Position numbers and translations under genes: made by a program
Shown: in pieces, positions 1 through 10,411 of the stretch
Position numbering within the stretch: position 1 is the stretch's first letter
How the letters are laid out: the number at the start of each line of letters is the position of its first letter
Source of the DNA: Peribacillus simplex
Lineage (GTDB): Bacteria; Bacillota; Bacilli; Bacillales; DSM-1321
Direction of reading: 5' to 3'
Length of the DNA: 64,000 nucleotides
Assembly (NCBI RefSeq): GCF_001578185.1
Contig: NZ_CP011008.1
Coordinates: 1,268,001-1,332,000, forward strand
The notes under the pieces: generated by a model
The model's database searches: none
Told to the model about the DNA's origin: nothing
Seen by the model: the letters and a program-made list of their open reading frames with translations, nothing else

Positions 1-2
1 TT

Positions 3-425
3 TTTTACGACAAGGGTATAGCTGAAAAGGAAATGGAGGCCATATTGATTCACGAATATCATCATGTCTGCCGATTACATCATTTGAAAAAGGATCAAAA
101 AGAATTCACTCTTCTTGATACGATGATCATGGAAGGACTGGCGGAAAGAACGGTGGGTAAATATTTAGGAGCAAAATATTTAGCGAAATGGACTAAATTA
201 TATCAGGAAGATAAACTGCGAGAATTTTGGAGCAAGCATTTACAAGAAAAGCACACAATAAAACGTACAGATCCTCTTCATGATGTCCTTCTGCTTGGAA
301 TGAAAGGATACCCACATATGCTTGGATACTGTAGTGGTTATTACCTAGTGAGAAATTCTGAAAAACTCTCTGTGAAAAAATCATTCATTATTCAATCTGA
401 AGAATTCTTATCGAAAAAGAACTAA
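3..425 (+). CDS. yjaZ: YjaZ-like DUF2268 zinc protease, C-terminal part
   Basis: The reading frame is open from the window edge, so this is the 3' part of a longer gene and its true start is outside. A HExxH zinc-protease motif (HEYHH) is encoded at bases 51-65, which fits the DUF2268 / YjaZ family of putative zinc-dependent proteases; B. subtilis YjaZ is about 260 residues. The gene precedes yjbA, as in B. subtilis. The substrate is unknown. Family assignment rests on the motif and the synteny. Confidence 0.75.
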   Translation, partial: FYDKGIAEKEMEAILIHEYHHVCRLHHLKKDQKEFTLLDTMIMEGLAERTVGKYLGAKYLAKWTKLYQEDKLREFWSKHLQEKHTIKRTDPLHDVLLLGMKGYPHMLGYCSGYYLVRNSEKLSVKKSFIIQSEEFLSKKN

Positions 426-531
426 TTATATACGTTCTTTTTTTCTTAATCTGTTTTCTGGAATAGGAATAAATTGTATGGTTCCTGCCTATACTGATTG
501 ACAAACAGAAATTTGTTTAAGTGAGGGATGA

Positions 532-1290
532 ATGATGTTATATCTTCATGATGTATGGGTTAACTGGTTTGAAGGAGAAGAAAACGGCTATAATATTTGT
601 CATTTTCATGAATGGAGGAAGGATGATGGGATCGAGCTACTAGATCAAGTTCCTTTGTTGAAAGTGTCATCAACATTGTTCCACTACATAGAAAACGACT
701 TGTCAGAATTACCTAAGCCATTGCTGAATGATGTGTATCAAAAAGCATATGCAAGGAAAAATCATGAACGAATTCAGCTTGACTATTGTTTTATCGTGAC
801 TGATGGAAATGGAATTTTAGCTGTTGATACGATAGGTTATCATATTCCGATTAGGAAAAGCAGAATAATTCCCCGGCAGGAACAAATTGTTTATGACATG
901 ATAGAAAACCATGATGAGATGGATTACACCTTTACTGAAAAACCTACATCTGAGAAAGAATATCATATTTTATCGCCGTCTCCCTTATTCATGAATGGGT
1001 TGACAAGAAAAGAAAGACAGCTTAAGCAATTACTATTCATGGCCATGGACCAATTATTCACGGCGAAAAACACTGCTGAAATCCGCTATTGGTATACAGA
1101 ATGGGCTCCTGAAAAATATGAAAGCATTCAAGAAATGGATTTTCAGATAGCATGGCTTGAGTTATATGAAGAAATGAAGGAAGGCTGGTCAGAGAAGCAC
1201 CTTCAACTTTGTGAAAACTTGGTGAAGGGGCAGCCTTTTTTTGAAAAGCTTTGGCAAGTGGAGGCTGGCGATAGCCCATCGATATTATGA
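532..1290 (+). CDS. yjbA: YjbA family protein (DUF3603)
   Basis: A 252-residue soluble protein with no signal peptide or membrane segment. Its length and its position directly before trpS, in convergent orientation, match B. subtilis yjbA, a conserved Bacillus protein of unknown function. Two adjacent ATG codons (532 and 535) follow an AGGGATGA-like ribosome site, so the exact start is uncertain by one codon. A strong terminator shared with trpS follows the stop. No catalytic motif is recognised. Confidence 0.8.
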   Translation: MMLYLHDVWVNWFEGEENGYNICHFHEWRKDDGIELLDQVPLLKVSSTLFHYIENDLSELPKPLLNDVYQKAYARKNHERIQLDYCFIVTDGNGILAVDTIGYHIPIRKSRIIPRQEQIVYDMIENHDEMDYTFTEKPTSEKEYHILSPSPLFMNGLTRKERQLKQLLFMAMDQLFTAKNTAEIRYWYTEWAPEKYESIQEMDFQIAWLELYEEMKEGWSEKHLQLCENLVKGQPFFEKLWQVEAGDSPSIL

Positions 1291-1292
1291 AC

Positions 1293-1325
1293 AAAAAAGA
1301 CGATCCGATGAGGATCGTCTTTTTT

Positions 1326-1328
<3 letters not shown>
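1293..1328. terminator. Bidirectional terminator between yjbA and trpS
   Basis: Inverted repeat GACGATCC / GGATCGTC with a 5-nt loop, preceded by six A and followed by nine T, so it can end transcription from both convergent genes. Confidence 0.9.
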
Positions 1329-2843
<1,515 letters not shown>

Positions 2844-4022
2844 ATGAAACAAAGAAGTAAATGGTTGATGACAGGTATGTGCATATTCCTGATTCAACAG
2901 CCAGTTCATGCACAGGACATGAACGAAACCAGGCAGGTAGCATTAGAAAATAAAGAACTGCCTGTGAATGCACCACGTTTTGTTTTTGATTCGGGGTTGA
3001 AATTCGCCTATCCGGATGCTGTGCGTGGAATATATGTGACAGGGCCTGCAGCGGGTGGCAATAAATTGAATGAACTTATTAAATATGTAGATGAAACCGA
3101 TTTGAATGCGATGGTCATTGATATTAAGGATGATAGGGGGAACGTAACGTATAAGACCAAAAATCCCGATTCTCCATATGCCGGGATTGGTAAAGACTAC
3201 ATAAAGAATCCTAAGGCAATGCTGAAAAAATTTGAGGATAAGCAGATTTATCCGATTGCAAGGGTAGTTGTCTTTAAAGACTCACTTCTGGCTAAAGAGA
3301 AGCCTGAATTGTCATTTTTAGATGGGGAAGAGGTATGGAAGAATGGTCGAGGTGAAGCCTTCGTTAACCCATTCTTAAAAGAGGTTTGGGATTATAATGT
3401 CGGTATTGCCATTGAAGCGGCAAAAATGGGTTTTAAAGAAATTCAATTTGACTATGTCCGTTTTCCCGAAGGATTCGAAAATAAAGAAAATGATTTGAAA
3501 TATGATATCGGTGAATATGATGAAGCGAAAGTGAGTCATACAGCTAAAAGGGTTCAGGCAGTGACGGACTTTGTAAGTTATGCGAAGAAACAACTGGAGC
3601 CATATGGTGTGGAAGTGTCGGTGGATATTTTTGGATATGCGGCTACGTTACCTGAAGCTCCCGGAATTGGACAGAACTTCACTAAAATCTCTGAGAACGT
3701 GGATGTAATTTCCTCAATGATCTATCCAAGTCATTGGACATCTTATTTTGGTATCGATAAGCCTGATTTGGAGCCCTATAATCTCGTTAAGGAATATGCG
3801 AAATTGGAAAATGGGAAGCTGAAGGAATTAAAAACCCCGCCAACTTCAAGACCTTGGCTTCAAGATTTTACTGCTTCGTATTTAGGAGAAGGGAATTACC
3901 AAAGGTATGGCAAGAAAGAAGTGGAAGCCCAAATAAAAGCGTTAAATGATAATGGGATTGATGAATATTTATTATGGAATGCAGCAAATCGATATACAAA
4001 GGGAGTGGATTATACCCCATGA
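2844..4022 (+). CDS. Putative glycoside hydrolase, DUF4015 family, secreted
   Basis: A 392-residue protein with a cleavable-looking signal peptide (residues 1-24, MKQRSKWLMTGM then a hydrophobic stretch ending PVHAQ). The body shows DUF4015 features: a MVIDIKDDRGNVTY strand, EIQFDYVRFPEG near the middle, VDIFGYA and a C-terminal EYLLWNAANRYTKG, consistent with a (beta/alpha)8 glycosidase-like fold. The substrate is unknown, possibly cell-wall polysaccharide. ATG 2844 is preferred over the in-frame ATG at 2823 because GAGGTGGAGG lies just before it and the signal peptide then starts correctly. It occupies the place of the opp operon in B. subtilis. Confidence 0.8.
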   Translation: MKQRSKWLMTGMCIFLIQQPVHAQDMNETRQVALENKELPVNAPRFVFDSGLKFAYPDAVRGIYVTGPAAGGNKLNELIKYVDETDLNAMVIDIKDDRGNVTYKTKNPDSPYAGIGKDYIKNPKAMLKKFEDKQIYPIARVVVFKDSLLAKEKPELSFLDGEEVWKNGRGEAFVNPFLKEVWDYNVGIAIEAAKMGFKEIQFDYVRFPEGFENKENDLKYDIGEYDEAKVSHTAKRVQAVTDFVSYAKKQLEPYGVEVSVDIFGYAATLPEAPGIGQNFTKISENVDVISSMIYPSHWTSYFGIDKPDLEPYNLVKEYAKLENGKLKELKTPPTSRPWLQDFTASYLGEGNYQRYGKKEVEAQIKALNDNGIDEYLLWNAANRYTKGVDYTP

Positions 4023-4063
4023 AAAAAAGGGGATGGCCTTAAGGGATATCCTTCCGGTCATCC
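4022..4063 (-). terminator. Terminator of the small minus-strand gene
   Basis: GGATGACC / GGCCATCC stem (4031-4038 with 4056-4063) followed on the minus strand by CCTTTTTTT. It could also slow readthrough from the convergent gene. Confidence 0.6.
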
Positions 4064-4078
4064 AATTTCTTTCTAAAA

Positions 4079-4267
4079 TTACCGCTTTTTATTCCCGCCA
4101 ACTTGATTCCACCCTGACTGAATTCGTCTCGATTGATCGAAAATATGAGAGTGACGTTTCCCTCCAAACCATTTTTCGCCGATACCATTCGTCACAACGC
4201 CATTCACGGCAGTGATGCCAATAACGCAAGCTGCGACTAAAACAAAGTCAATAAAGTAACTGAACAT
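4079..4267 (-). CDS. Small membrane protein, unknown
   Basis: A 62-residue protein with a hydrophobic N-terminal segment (about residues 3-28, FIDFVLVAACVIGITAV) and a basic, polar tail. A purine-rich GGGGGGG ribosome site lies 3-9 bases before the ATG and a terminator follows the stop. I do not recognise the family. One membrane span is likely, with the tail in the cytoplasm if the positive-inside rule holds. It may be a chance frame, but the ribosome site and terminator support it. Confidence 0.5.
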   Translation of the reverse strand: MFSYFIDFVLVAACVIGITAVNGVVTNGIGEKWFGGKRHSHIFDQSRRIQSGWNQVGGNKKR

Positions 4268-4365
4268 CCAACCCCCCCAATATTGTTTTAAAGCTATTTA
4301 AGTTCCATTGTAGTGGATAAGAGAAAATCTGGAAAGAATAAACTAGCAAAAGAGGAGATTAAATC

Positions 4366-4947
4366 ATGAATTGGTATGAAAAACTAAACCAGTATTTCCC
4401 CATTGAAGAAATGAAGTCTAAAGAACATATTGAAGTTCTCTTAGAAGATAAGCAGGAAATATATATAAAGGATGAAGGTCCCGACCATGTTTTATTGTAT
4501 GTGGAAGGGGAAGAGTTTATATTCGTTGATTACCTATTTGTATCAAAGAAATCAAGGGGGCAGGGATTAGGAAGGAAATTGATCCAGAAATTGCAAAAAA
4601 AGCAGAAAACGATTTTGCTGGAAGTCGAACCAGTTCAAGAAAATGATGATGATACATTTAAAAGGCTGAGATTTTATAAAAGGGAAGGATTCAAGCATGC
4701 TTCTTCGATTTCCTACAGCAGAAAATCGCTTGCCACCAAAGAGAATACTCCAATGGAAATCTTATATTGGCCGGCAAATCCATCTGTTGAAGAAGAAGAC
4801 GTTTTTGATTTCATGAAAGAGATTTATTCTGAAATCCATACCTACAAAGATGACGACCTTTATGGAAAGTCTTATCAGGATGTAGAGGATGTACTAAGCT
4901 TGAATGCTGGTCAGGAAACGGATATTTTTAAAGAGATGGAAGTCTGA
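4366..4947 (+). CDS. yjbC: GNAT acetyltransferase YjbC
   Basis: A 193-residue GNAT-fold protein with the acetyl-CoA binding loop RGQGLGRKL at about residues 66-74 and an LEVEP strand after it. Length and position before spx match B. subtilis YjbC, part of the yjbC-spx unit and linked to thiol-stress management. The substrate is not known. The ribosome site AGAGGAGA precedes the ATG. A terminator follows here, so some transcription may stop before spx. Confidence 0.85.
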   Translation: MNWYEKLNQYFPIEEMKSKEHIEVLLEDKQEIYIKDEGPDHVLLYVEGEEFIFVDYLFVSKKSRGQGLGRKLIQKLQKKQKTILLEVEPVQENDDDTFKRLRFYKREGFKHASSISYSRKSLATKENTPMEILYWPANPSVEEEDVFDFMKEIYSEIHTYKDDDLYGKSYQDVEDVLSLNAGQETDIFKEMEV

Positions 4948-4953
4948 GAAAGA

Positions 4954-4980
4954 GGGCCGGTTTTGCGGCCCTTTCATTTT
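4954..4980 (+). terminator. Terminator after yjbC
   Basis: GGGCCG / CGGCCC stem with a short loop, followed by TTTCATTTT. Confidence 0.75.
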
Positions 4981-5175
4981 GTCGATAAGTTCGGAAGTGT
5001 CTTACCCCGAACCGTAATTTTAAAACAAGACTTGGTTATCCTTCATGTATTTTTGCGCTTGAAATTTGCGACACTCCTGTCGAATAACTGGCTTGCCGAG
5101 ACCCCGCAGATGCTTGCTTTGATGAGGCTTGGCAGACAGTCGGCAGGAGCGAATTTCTGAAATCAACTGGAACCT
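4978..5175. repeat. Degenerate copy of the GC-rich Bacillus repeat
   Basis: The segment has CACTCCTG, GAGACCCCGCAG, a GAGGCTTGGCAG-like block and finally AAATCAAC in the same order as the intact repeat at 32545-32672. It begins TTTGTCGATAAGTTCGG, resembling the end of the insertion element at 31026 (TTTGTCGACAAA, also followed by a GTTCGG-type hairpin). It is best read as an eroded, non-coding derivative of the same family. No gene is seen in it. Confidence 0.55.
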
Positions 5176-5624
5176 TTAAAGAAAAAAACAGAGGAAACTG
5201 GCTTTTTTTCGAATATGCTACAGTATGAAAGTGCCGGTTGTTCACCTGTACATTGAAGGAAAATGAATATCTATAACTTCTGGATGGTAGATTGTTCCCT
5301 ACTTGCCGATTCTTTTGAATTCCCTTATTCACTTTTGGTATTATATGTGCTAAAAGAATGGTTTTTCTTGTAAAAGGAGGAATTTGCTTTTTATTAAAGA
5401 AAATATATTAACATGATCTTGTTTATTGACAAGGATTGGGGGTAAATAAAAGTAACGAGCAAATTGACAAAATCATGAGGGCTGAATTGAGAGTTAAATG
5501 AGAATGGTAGGTAGGTATTTTCAATTAGAAAAAGTGATTTCAATGTATTACATAAAAAAACGAAATAGCTATAGTACAGGCTAAACAAGAAGTTTAAAAG
5601 GATTTTTTCAAATATCAAAAAGGG

Positions 5625-5653
5625 TATTCATTTTAAATGAATTAGTGTATAAT
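5625..5653 (+). promoter_or_regulatory. Probable sigma-A promoter of spx
   Basis: Perfect -10 TATAAT at 5648-5653 with a weak -35 (TATTCA, 5625-5630) at 17-bp spacing, 117 bases before the spx start. The weak -35 would fit a regulated promoter. Confidence 0.55.
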
Positions 5654-5708
5654 AAACAATATGAAATACTTATTTAAAATTATTTCAAATTAGAGTGGTA
5701 CTTATGAA

Positions 5709-5719
5709 TACTAATAGTA
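5709..5719. promoter_or_regulatory. TACTA-N-TAGTA inverted repeat in spx leader
   Basis: A perfect 5-1-5 inverted repeat lies between the spx -10 box and the start codon. B. subtilis spx is controlled by the thiol-sensing repressor YodB, whose sites contain TACT...AGTA half sites; assignment here is inference. Confidence 0.35.
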
Positions 5720-5769
5720 GATTTCCCCTCATAGATCACCGATTCTATATTTAGGGAGTGTGAGTAAAC

Positions 5770-6165
5770 ATGGTAACATTATATACATCACCTAGTTGTA
5801 CTTCATGCAGAAAAGCAAAAGCATGGTTAGAGGAACATGAGATTGGATATAAAGAAAGAAACATTTTTTCTGAACCGTTGTCAATTGATGAAATTAAAGA
5901 AATTCTTCGAATGACAGAAGATGGGACCGATGAAATCATTTCAACACGGTCTAAAACTTTCCAAAAGTTAAACGTAAATTTAGAGAGCCTGCCTCTTCAA
6001 GAATTATATAAATTGATCAAGGAAAACCCGGGATTGTTGAGACGTCCAATTATCCTTGACGAGAAACGGCTTCAAGTAGGTTATAACGAAGATGAGATAA
6101 GACGCTTTTTACCACGTAAAGTCCGAACCTTCCAGTTACGGGAAGCGCAACGTATGGTCAACTAA
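5770..6165 (+). CDS. spx: Global thiol-stress regulator Spx
   Basis: A 131-residue ArsC-like protein, the exact length of B. subtilis Spx. The redox switch CxxC is Cys10-Cys13 (PSCTSCRKA). Gly52, which contacts the RNA polymerase alpha C-terminal domain in B. subtilis, is present in EDGTDEI. Spx binds RNA polymerase to activate thioredoxin and thiol genes under disulfide stress and is degraded by ClpXP with the adaptor SpxH, whose gene is at 13651-14541. It follows yjbC as in B. subtilis. A ribosome site TAGGGAGTG precedes the ATG. Confidence 0.97.
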   Translation: MVTLYTSPSCTSCRKAKAWLEEHEIGYKERNIFSEPLSIDEIKEILRMTEDGTDEIISTRSKTFQKLNVNLESLPLQELYKLIKENPGLLRRPIILDEKRLQVGYNEDEIRRFLPRKVRTFQLREAQRMVN

Positions 6166-6177
6166 TAATGTCTTTCA

Positions 6178-6208
6178 AGCTCTGCCAGGAATTGTGCAGG
6201 GCTTTTTC
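6178..6208 (+). terminator. Terminator after spx
   Basis: AGCTCTGC / GCAGGGCT stem followed by TTTTCTTT. Confidence 0.85.
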
Positions 6209-6212
6209 TTTA

Positions 6213-6632
6213 TACAAAACCGATTTTTCGTCCAATTTTAGATCCATGGGCGACAGGGATGTTTGGCATCTCAAGCAAGTCCCTATAGCCGGTCATCATT
6301 TAAAGATAAAATAAGAATGCAATTAACCATCGCATGTATATAATAAGGCATAAACGGCGGTAAGATTAAAATTAAAGCATGCATTGTGATAGTTGCATAC
6401 GGATGAATTATTTTATAGAATGAATGGAATATTAGGCAAACAATTGTTTTTTAGATAAGTAATGTTTTTTATTTCCCTTCTTCAAGGTTTTGTCATAAAA
6501 TGATGTAAAATAGTATGCTTTAATGACTATCATGATTTACAGTATTCACTTACGGGTAAAGAGCTTTTAAGAGCAATTTTCGCTTGGGGGTTATTATCCC
6601 TTCAAAATGAGAAAGGAAGGGAGAGGGGAATC
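6213..6632. other. Intergenic region before mecA
   Basis: About 420 bases with no convincing gene. A 29-codon minus-strand frame around 6219-6300 lacks a ribosome site and is not called. In B. subtilis yjbE occupies this place; no trace of it is recognisable. Confidence 0.5.
6490..6519 (+). promoter_or_regulatory. Probable mecA promoter
   Basis: TTGTCA (6490-6495) and TATGCT (6514-6519) with 18-bp spacing, 113 bases upstream of the mecA ATG. Confidence 0.4.
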
Positions 6633-7301
6633 ATGGAAATCGAACGAATTAATGACGATACAGTTAAATTTTATATTTCCTATATAGATATTGAGGAAAG
6701 AGGCTTCGATCGCGAAGAGATTTGGTACAGTCGTGAGAGAAGTGAGGAACTTTTTTGGGAAATGATGGATGAAGTGCATCAAGAAGAAGAATTCATGATT
6801 GAAGGACCTTTATGGATTCAAGTTCAAGCCCTTGAAAAAGGCTTGGAGGTTTTGGTCACAAAAGCCCAGCTTGCCAAAGATGGTCAGAAACTCGAGCTGC
6901 CTCTTTCAGATGATAAGTTTAAGGAATTGAATGTATCAGATAAGATGGATACCCTTCTTGATCAACATTTTCATGGTAAGGATGAAGAAAGCGGTATAAC
7001 ATTCGAGGATGGTATGATTGAATTCATCACGACATTCGAGGATTTTGAAGATGTCATTTCATTAAGCAAGCGTCATGGCTTGGATGACTGGACGACAAAA
7101 CTTTATGTTTATCAAAATAAATATTATCTTTATATCGAGTTTTCCGAGGCGGAAATTGACGAGGAAGAAATCGATAATGTGTTAAGCCTCTTATTGGAAT
7201 ATAGTCAGGAGTCACCAATAACGGTGCACATGCTTGAAGAGTACGGGAAAATAGTCATCGAAAATGATGTATTCACAACGGTCGATAAATATTTCGCATA
7301 G
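6633..7301 (+). CDS. mecA: ClpC adaptor protein MecA
   Basis: A 222-residue acidic adaptor with the N-terminal substrate-binding segment starting MEIERINDDTVKFYISYIDIEERGF-type sequence and a C-terminal ClpC-binding domain containing FEDFEDVI. MecA presents ComK and other substrates to the ClpCP protease and, in competence control, is opposed by ComS. Length and position (after spx, before coiA) match Bacillus mecA. The ribosome site GGAAGGGAGAGG is strong. It has its own terminator, so it is probably monocistronic. Confidence 0.95.
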   Translation: MEIERINDDTVKFYISYIDIEERGFDREEIWYSRERSEELFWEMMDEVHQEEEFMIEGPLWIQVQALEKGLEVLVTKAQLAKDGQKLELPLSDDKFKELNVSDKMDTLLDQHFHGKDEESGITFEDGMIEFITTFEDFEDVISLSKRHGLDDWTTKLYVYQNKYYLYIEFSEAEIDEEEIDNVLSLLLEYSQESPITVHMLEEYGKIVIENDVFTTVDKYFA

Positions 7302-7309
7302 ACTGTTGA

Positions 7310-7337
7310 GGCCGATTTCAGTAGAAATCGGCCTTTT
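7310..7337 (+). terminator. Terminator after mecA
   Basis: Perfect 10-bp stem GGCCGATTTC / GAAATCGGCC with an AGTA loop and a TTTT tail. Confidence 0.9.
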
Positions 7338-7415
7338 CGTCCAAGAATAAATGTTTTTACCTTAAGCAGGGAGGTTTTTAAATGTGCCTGTGTTTGTTAA
7401 TTGGAGGTAGTCCAG

Positions 7416-8924
7416 GTGAAGAATATAGTTGGCATAAGTCTGCTAATTCTCTTGTTGGTCGGCCCTTGGTATTTTCTGACAAGTGAAGTCGATGGTAGGC
7501 TGATTTTTTATTCTAGCCTTATAATGACCCTGTTCTTGGTGATAATTGGATCCATCATTTTCCTGGAAAATCGGGATCCCATCCAGACCATAACATGGCT
7601 TCTTATGTTTGGCGCTTTCCCATTCATCGGTTTCATTTTTTACTTTTTGTTTGGCCGTAATTTTCGGAAAGAGAGGATATTTCGCAAGAAGTACTTTTTG
7701 GATAAGCAAAGTTTCGTGAAAATAAGCGGAGAAGCGGAATATAATGATCGAATTAAGGAAATGGGAGAAAACTCACAGCAGTTATTCACGCTTGCAAATA
7801 GGCTAGGGAATAGTCCTATTTCATTTACGACTGAAACCCGGATTTTAAGGAATGGTAAGGAGACTTTTTCCAATATCATCGAAGAATTAAAAAAAGCCAG
7901 ACATCATATTCATTTAGAATATTATATAGTTAGGGATGACCGCATTGGCGGTGTTCTAAAAGATGTCTTGATACAAAAAGTAAAAGAAGGGGTAGTGGTC
8001 CGTTTTCTCTATGATGCGGTTGGTTCTTGGAAGTTAGCTCGCTCCTATATCGATGAACTGAAGAATGCTGGAGTCGAAATGGTAGCCTTTGGTCCGTTGC
8101 AGCTCCCTTTATTAAATAATAAATTCAACTTTCGTAACCACCGTAAAATAATTGTGATAGATGGCTCTGTCGGTTTCATGGGTGGCCTCAATATTGGGGA
8201 TGAATATCTGGGACATGATCCGAAATTCGGTTTCTGGCGTGATACGCATCTTCTCGTAAAGGGGGAAGCGGTCAGGACTCTACAGCTCATATTTCTGCAG
8301 GATTGGTATTATAGCACCAATAATAGCTTTTTAACGGATGAATACCTCCTGACCGGCATGCCGATCCATGATGGGCATGGCGGAGTTCAATTGATTGGCG
8401 GAGGGCCGGATAGTGAGTGGACGATCATTAAGAGCATTTTTTTTAAGATGATTACTTCAGCAGAAAAGTCTGTCTGGATTGCATCTCCCTATTTCGTTCC
8501 TGACGACGATATCCTTCAAGCATTGAAGGTAGCTGCTTTAAGTGGTTTGGATGTCAGGCTGCTCGTCCCAAAGAACCCCGATAAGCGAATTGTATTTCAT
8601 GCTTCGAGAACCTATTTTCCCGAATTGCTTACTTCGGGAGTTCGTATATTCCAATATAATGAAGGCTTCATGCATAGTAAAATCATCATCGTTGATGACC
8701 AAATGGCCTCAATTGGGACAACCAATATGGATATGAGAAGCTTTCACTTGAATTTCGAAGTCAATGCCTTTCTCTACCGGACGGAAAGTACACAACAGCT
8801 GGTAAATGATTTTTTGGAAGATATAAAGGTATCCCAAGAAGTGGAAATCAATGCGTTTTCCAAACGGAATTTTGGATTGAAAGTGTTGGAATCCACTTGC
8901 CGATTGCTTTCCCCCCTTCTTTAG
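7416..8924 (+). CDS. cls: Cardiolipin synthase
   Basis: A 502-residue membrane-bound phospholipase D superfamily enzyme that joins two phosphatidylglycerols into cardiolipin. Two N-terminal membrane segments (about residues 4-20 and 28-58) are followed by two HKD catalytic motifs, HRKIIVIDG and HSKIIIVDD, each with downstream G/N residues. The GTG at 7416 is preferred over the TTG at 7401 because GGAGG at 7403-7407 is correctly spaced for it. It lies between mecA and coiA. Which of several Bacillus cls paralogues it is cannot be told from the sequence. Confidence 0.93.
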   Translation: MKNIVGISLLILLLVGPWYFLTSEVDGRLIFYSSLIMTLFLVIIGSIIFLENRDPIQTITWLLMFGAFPFIGFIFYFLFGRNFRKERIFRKKYFLDKQSFVKISGEAEYNDRIKEMGENSQQLFTLANRLGNSPISFTTETRILRNGKETFSNIIEELKKARHHIHLEYYIVRDDRIGGVLKDVLIQKVKEGVVVRFLYDAVGSWKLARSYIDELKNAGVEMVAFGPLQLPLLNNKFNFRNHRKIIVIDGSVGFMGGLNIGDEYLGHDPKFGFWRDTHLLVKGEAVRTLQLIFLQDWYYSTNNSFLTDEYLLTGMPIHDGHGGVQLIGGGPDSEWTIIKSIFFKMITSAEKSVWIASPYFVPDDDILQALKVAALSGLDVRLLVPKNPDKRIVFHASRTYFPELLTSGVRIFQYNEGFMHSKIIIVDDQMASIGTTNMDMRSFHLNFEVNAFLYRTESTQQLVNDFLEDIKVSQEVEINAFSKRNFGLKVLESTCRLLSPLL

Positions 8925-8940
8925 ATATTACTTTTCCTTT

Positions 8941-8964
8941 ATGCCGATCAGGCATTTTTTTTTT
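8941..8964 (+). terminator. Terminator after cls
   Basis: ATGCC / GGCAT stem with a 5-nt loop and a run of nine T. Confidence 0.75.
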
Positions 8965-9021
8965 GAAAATTAAAAGGAATCCATTGCTATGCAAGCGAAT
9001 GTAGTGGTGAGGAGGAGATGT

Positions 9022-10233
9022 ATGTTAACTGCGATAAAGAGTGATGGGACTTGGATTACCCTTCCTGAAAAGATACCGGCAAACTTGCTTGCTGAATGGA
9101 GAAAGTCAACAGATTATTATTGTCCCTGCTGCAAGACGGAAATGTCGATTAAAGCAGGAAACGTCAGGGTCCCGCATTTCGCCCATAAAAATAATTCTTC
9201 ATGCCGTGCTTCTTCAGAACCGGAATCCGCCTATCATTTAATGGGAAAAAGAAAATTGTTTCAGTGGTTTTCATCACACGGTTATCAAGTGGATCTAGAA
9301 GCCTACCTGCCCGAAATCAAGAAAAGGGCTGATATCTTAGCTACGATAGGAGGTAATCGCTATGCAATAGAATTTCAATGCTCAGTTATTCCGGAGATTG
9401 AATTCATTGAACGGACAAGAGCCTATCAAAGCGTAGGCATCATGCCAATTTGGATCCTCGCTGCAAAACGCCTAAAAAGGAAAAGCATGTATGAATTCAG
9501 TTTATCCGGATTTCAATGGCTCTTCGTCACCGGCAGTTGCCACCATCCGTTTCTTTGGATGTATTGTCCGGAAACTAATCATTTATCAGTATTGAAGAAC
9601 CTCACTCCTTTTACCCCTAGAACCGTCTTTGCCGAATTGACGACTGCTTCTTTAACGCTCCTACCCCCTAGTCGGGCATTGCCCCAAAACTGCTTCCGTT
9701 TCCCTTTTCTGCCTGCGTGGAGAAACAAACGAAAAGACTGGACCCTTCATCGTGTGAAAACTGCACGGAGAAGCGATCCTTTTTTCGAAGGGCTCTATTT
9801 ACATCATATTACACCTGCGGCAATTCCCATTGAAGTGGGTGTTCCCGTCAGAGGGATGCTGTTGATTGAAACTTCCCCGATTGAATGGCAGGCATGGTTT
9901 TACATGGATGTGTTTCAAGAGAAAAAACCTGGGGAAAAGATTTCTATGGCTGATATTATCCACTTTTTTAAGAAGCGCTCAAAAAAGGGGGAAATAAAGT
10001 TCAGACCGTTACCATTGCTTCATGAAAAACCCGTGGAATATCCTTTAGATCAATATATCAAGCTATTAGAGAAATTGGGTTACATTTTAAAGGAGGAAGA
10101 GGGGGTATTTAAAGTTGAAAAGGCATTTTCCATTCCCTTCACCAGTGACCACGGTCAAATGATGGAAAAAAATTTCTATGATAAGCATAAATTGATGATG
10201 GAAAAGGGGAATATCCAGTATAATCGGGGATAA
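9022..10233 (+). CDS. coiA: Competence protein CoiA
   Basis: A 403-residue protein of the CoiA family, needed for recombination of transforming DNA in competent cells. The N-terminal zinc-ribbon-like segment has CPCC, a central G and a PHFAH...C tail. It is followed by a nuclease-like core (KKRADILATI ... YAIEFQCS), the usual D-ExQ restriction-endonuclease pattern. ATG 9022 is chosen because GGAGGAG stands 4-10 bases before it and the protein then begins MLTAIKSDG, as CoiA proteins do; an upstream ATG at 8989 has no good ribosome site. It is followed by pepF as in B. subtilis. ComK control is likely by analogy. Confidence 0.93.
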   Translation: MLTAIKSDGTWITLPEKIPANLLAEWRKSTDYYCPCCKTEMSIKAGNVRVPHFAHKNNSSCRASSEPESAYHLMGKRKLFQWFSSHGYQVDLEAYLPEIKKRADILATIGGNRYAIEFQCSVIPEIEFIERTRAYQSVGIMPIWILAAKRLKRKSMYEFSLSGFQWLFVTGSCHHPFLWMYCPETNHLSVLKNLTPFTPRTVFAELTTASLTLLPPSRALPQNCFRFPFLPAWRNKRKDWTLHRVKTARRSDPFFEGLYLHHITPAAIPIEVGVPVRGMLLIETSPIEWQAWFYMDVFQEKKPGEKISMADIIHFFKKRSKKGEIKFRPLPLLHEKPVEYPLDQYIKLLEKLGYILKEEEGVFKVEKAFSIPFTSDHGQMMEKNFYDKHKLMMEKGNIQYNRG

Positions 10234-10411
10234 CATCTCTATTTATCTTGAATTCAGATGAATTGGCAGGATTATTTTTGTTAATGGAGAAATAGTAATA
10301 GGAACGAGGATTTAAAATCTTTAAGGAAGCATGAAGCTGTTTGAAGCATTGGTCCGGTTTGGTGATTGTTAGCTGAATGGCGAGTTTTCTATAGAATGGA
10401 GAGGAATTTTA

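Noticed and set aside
6219-6310. Short minus-strand frame between spx and mecA
   Set aside because: About 29 codons, no ribosome site, not recognisable as yjbE or any other gene.
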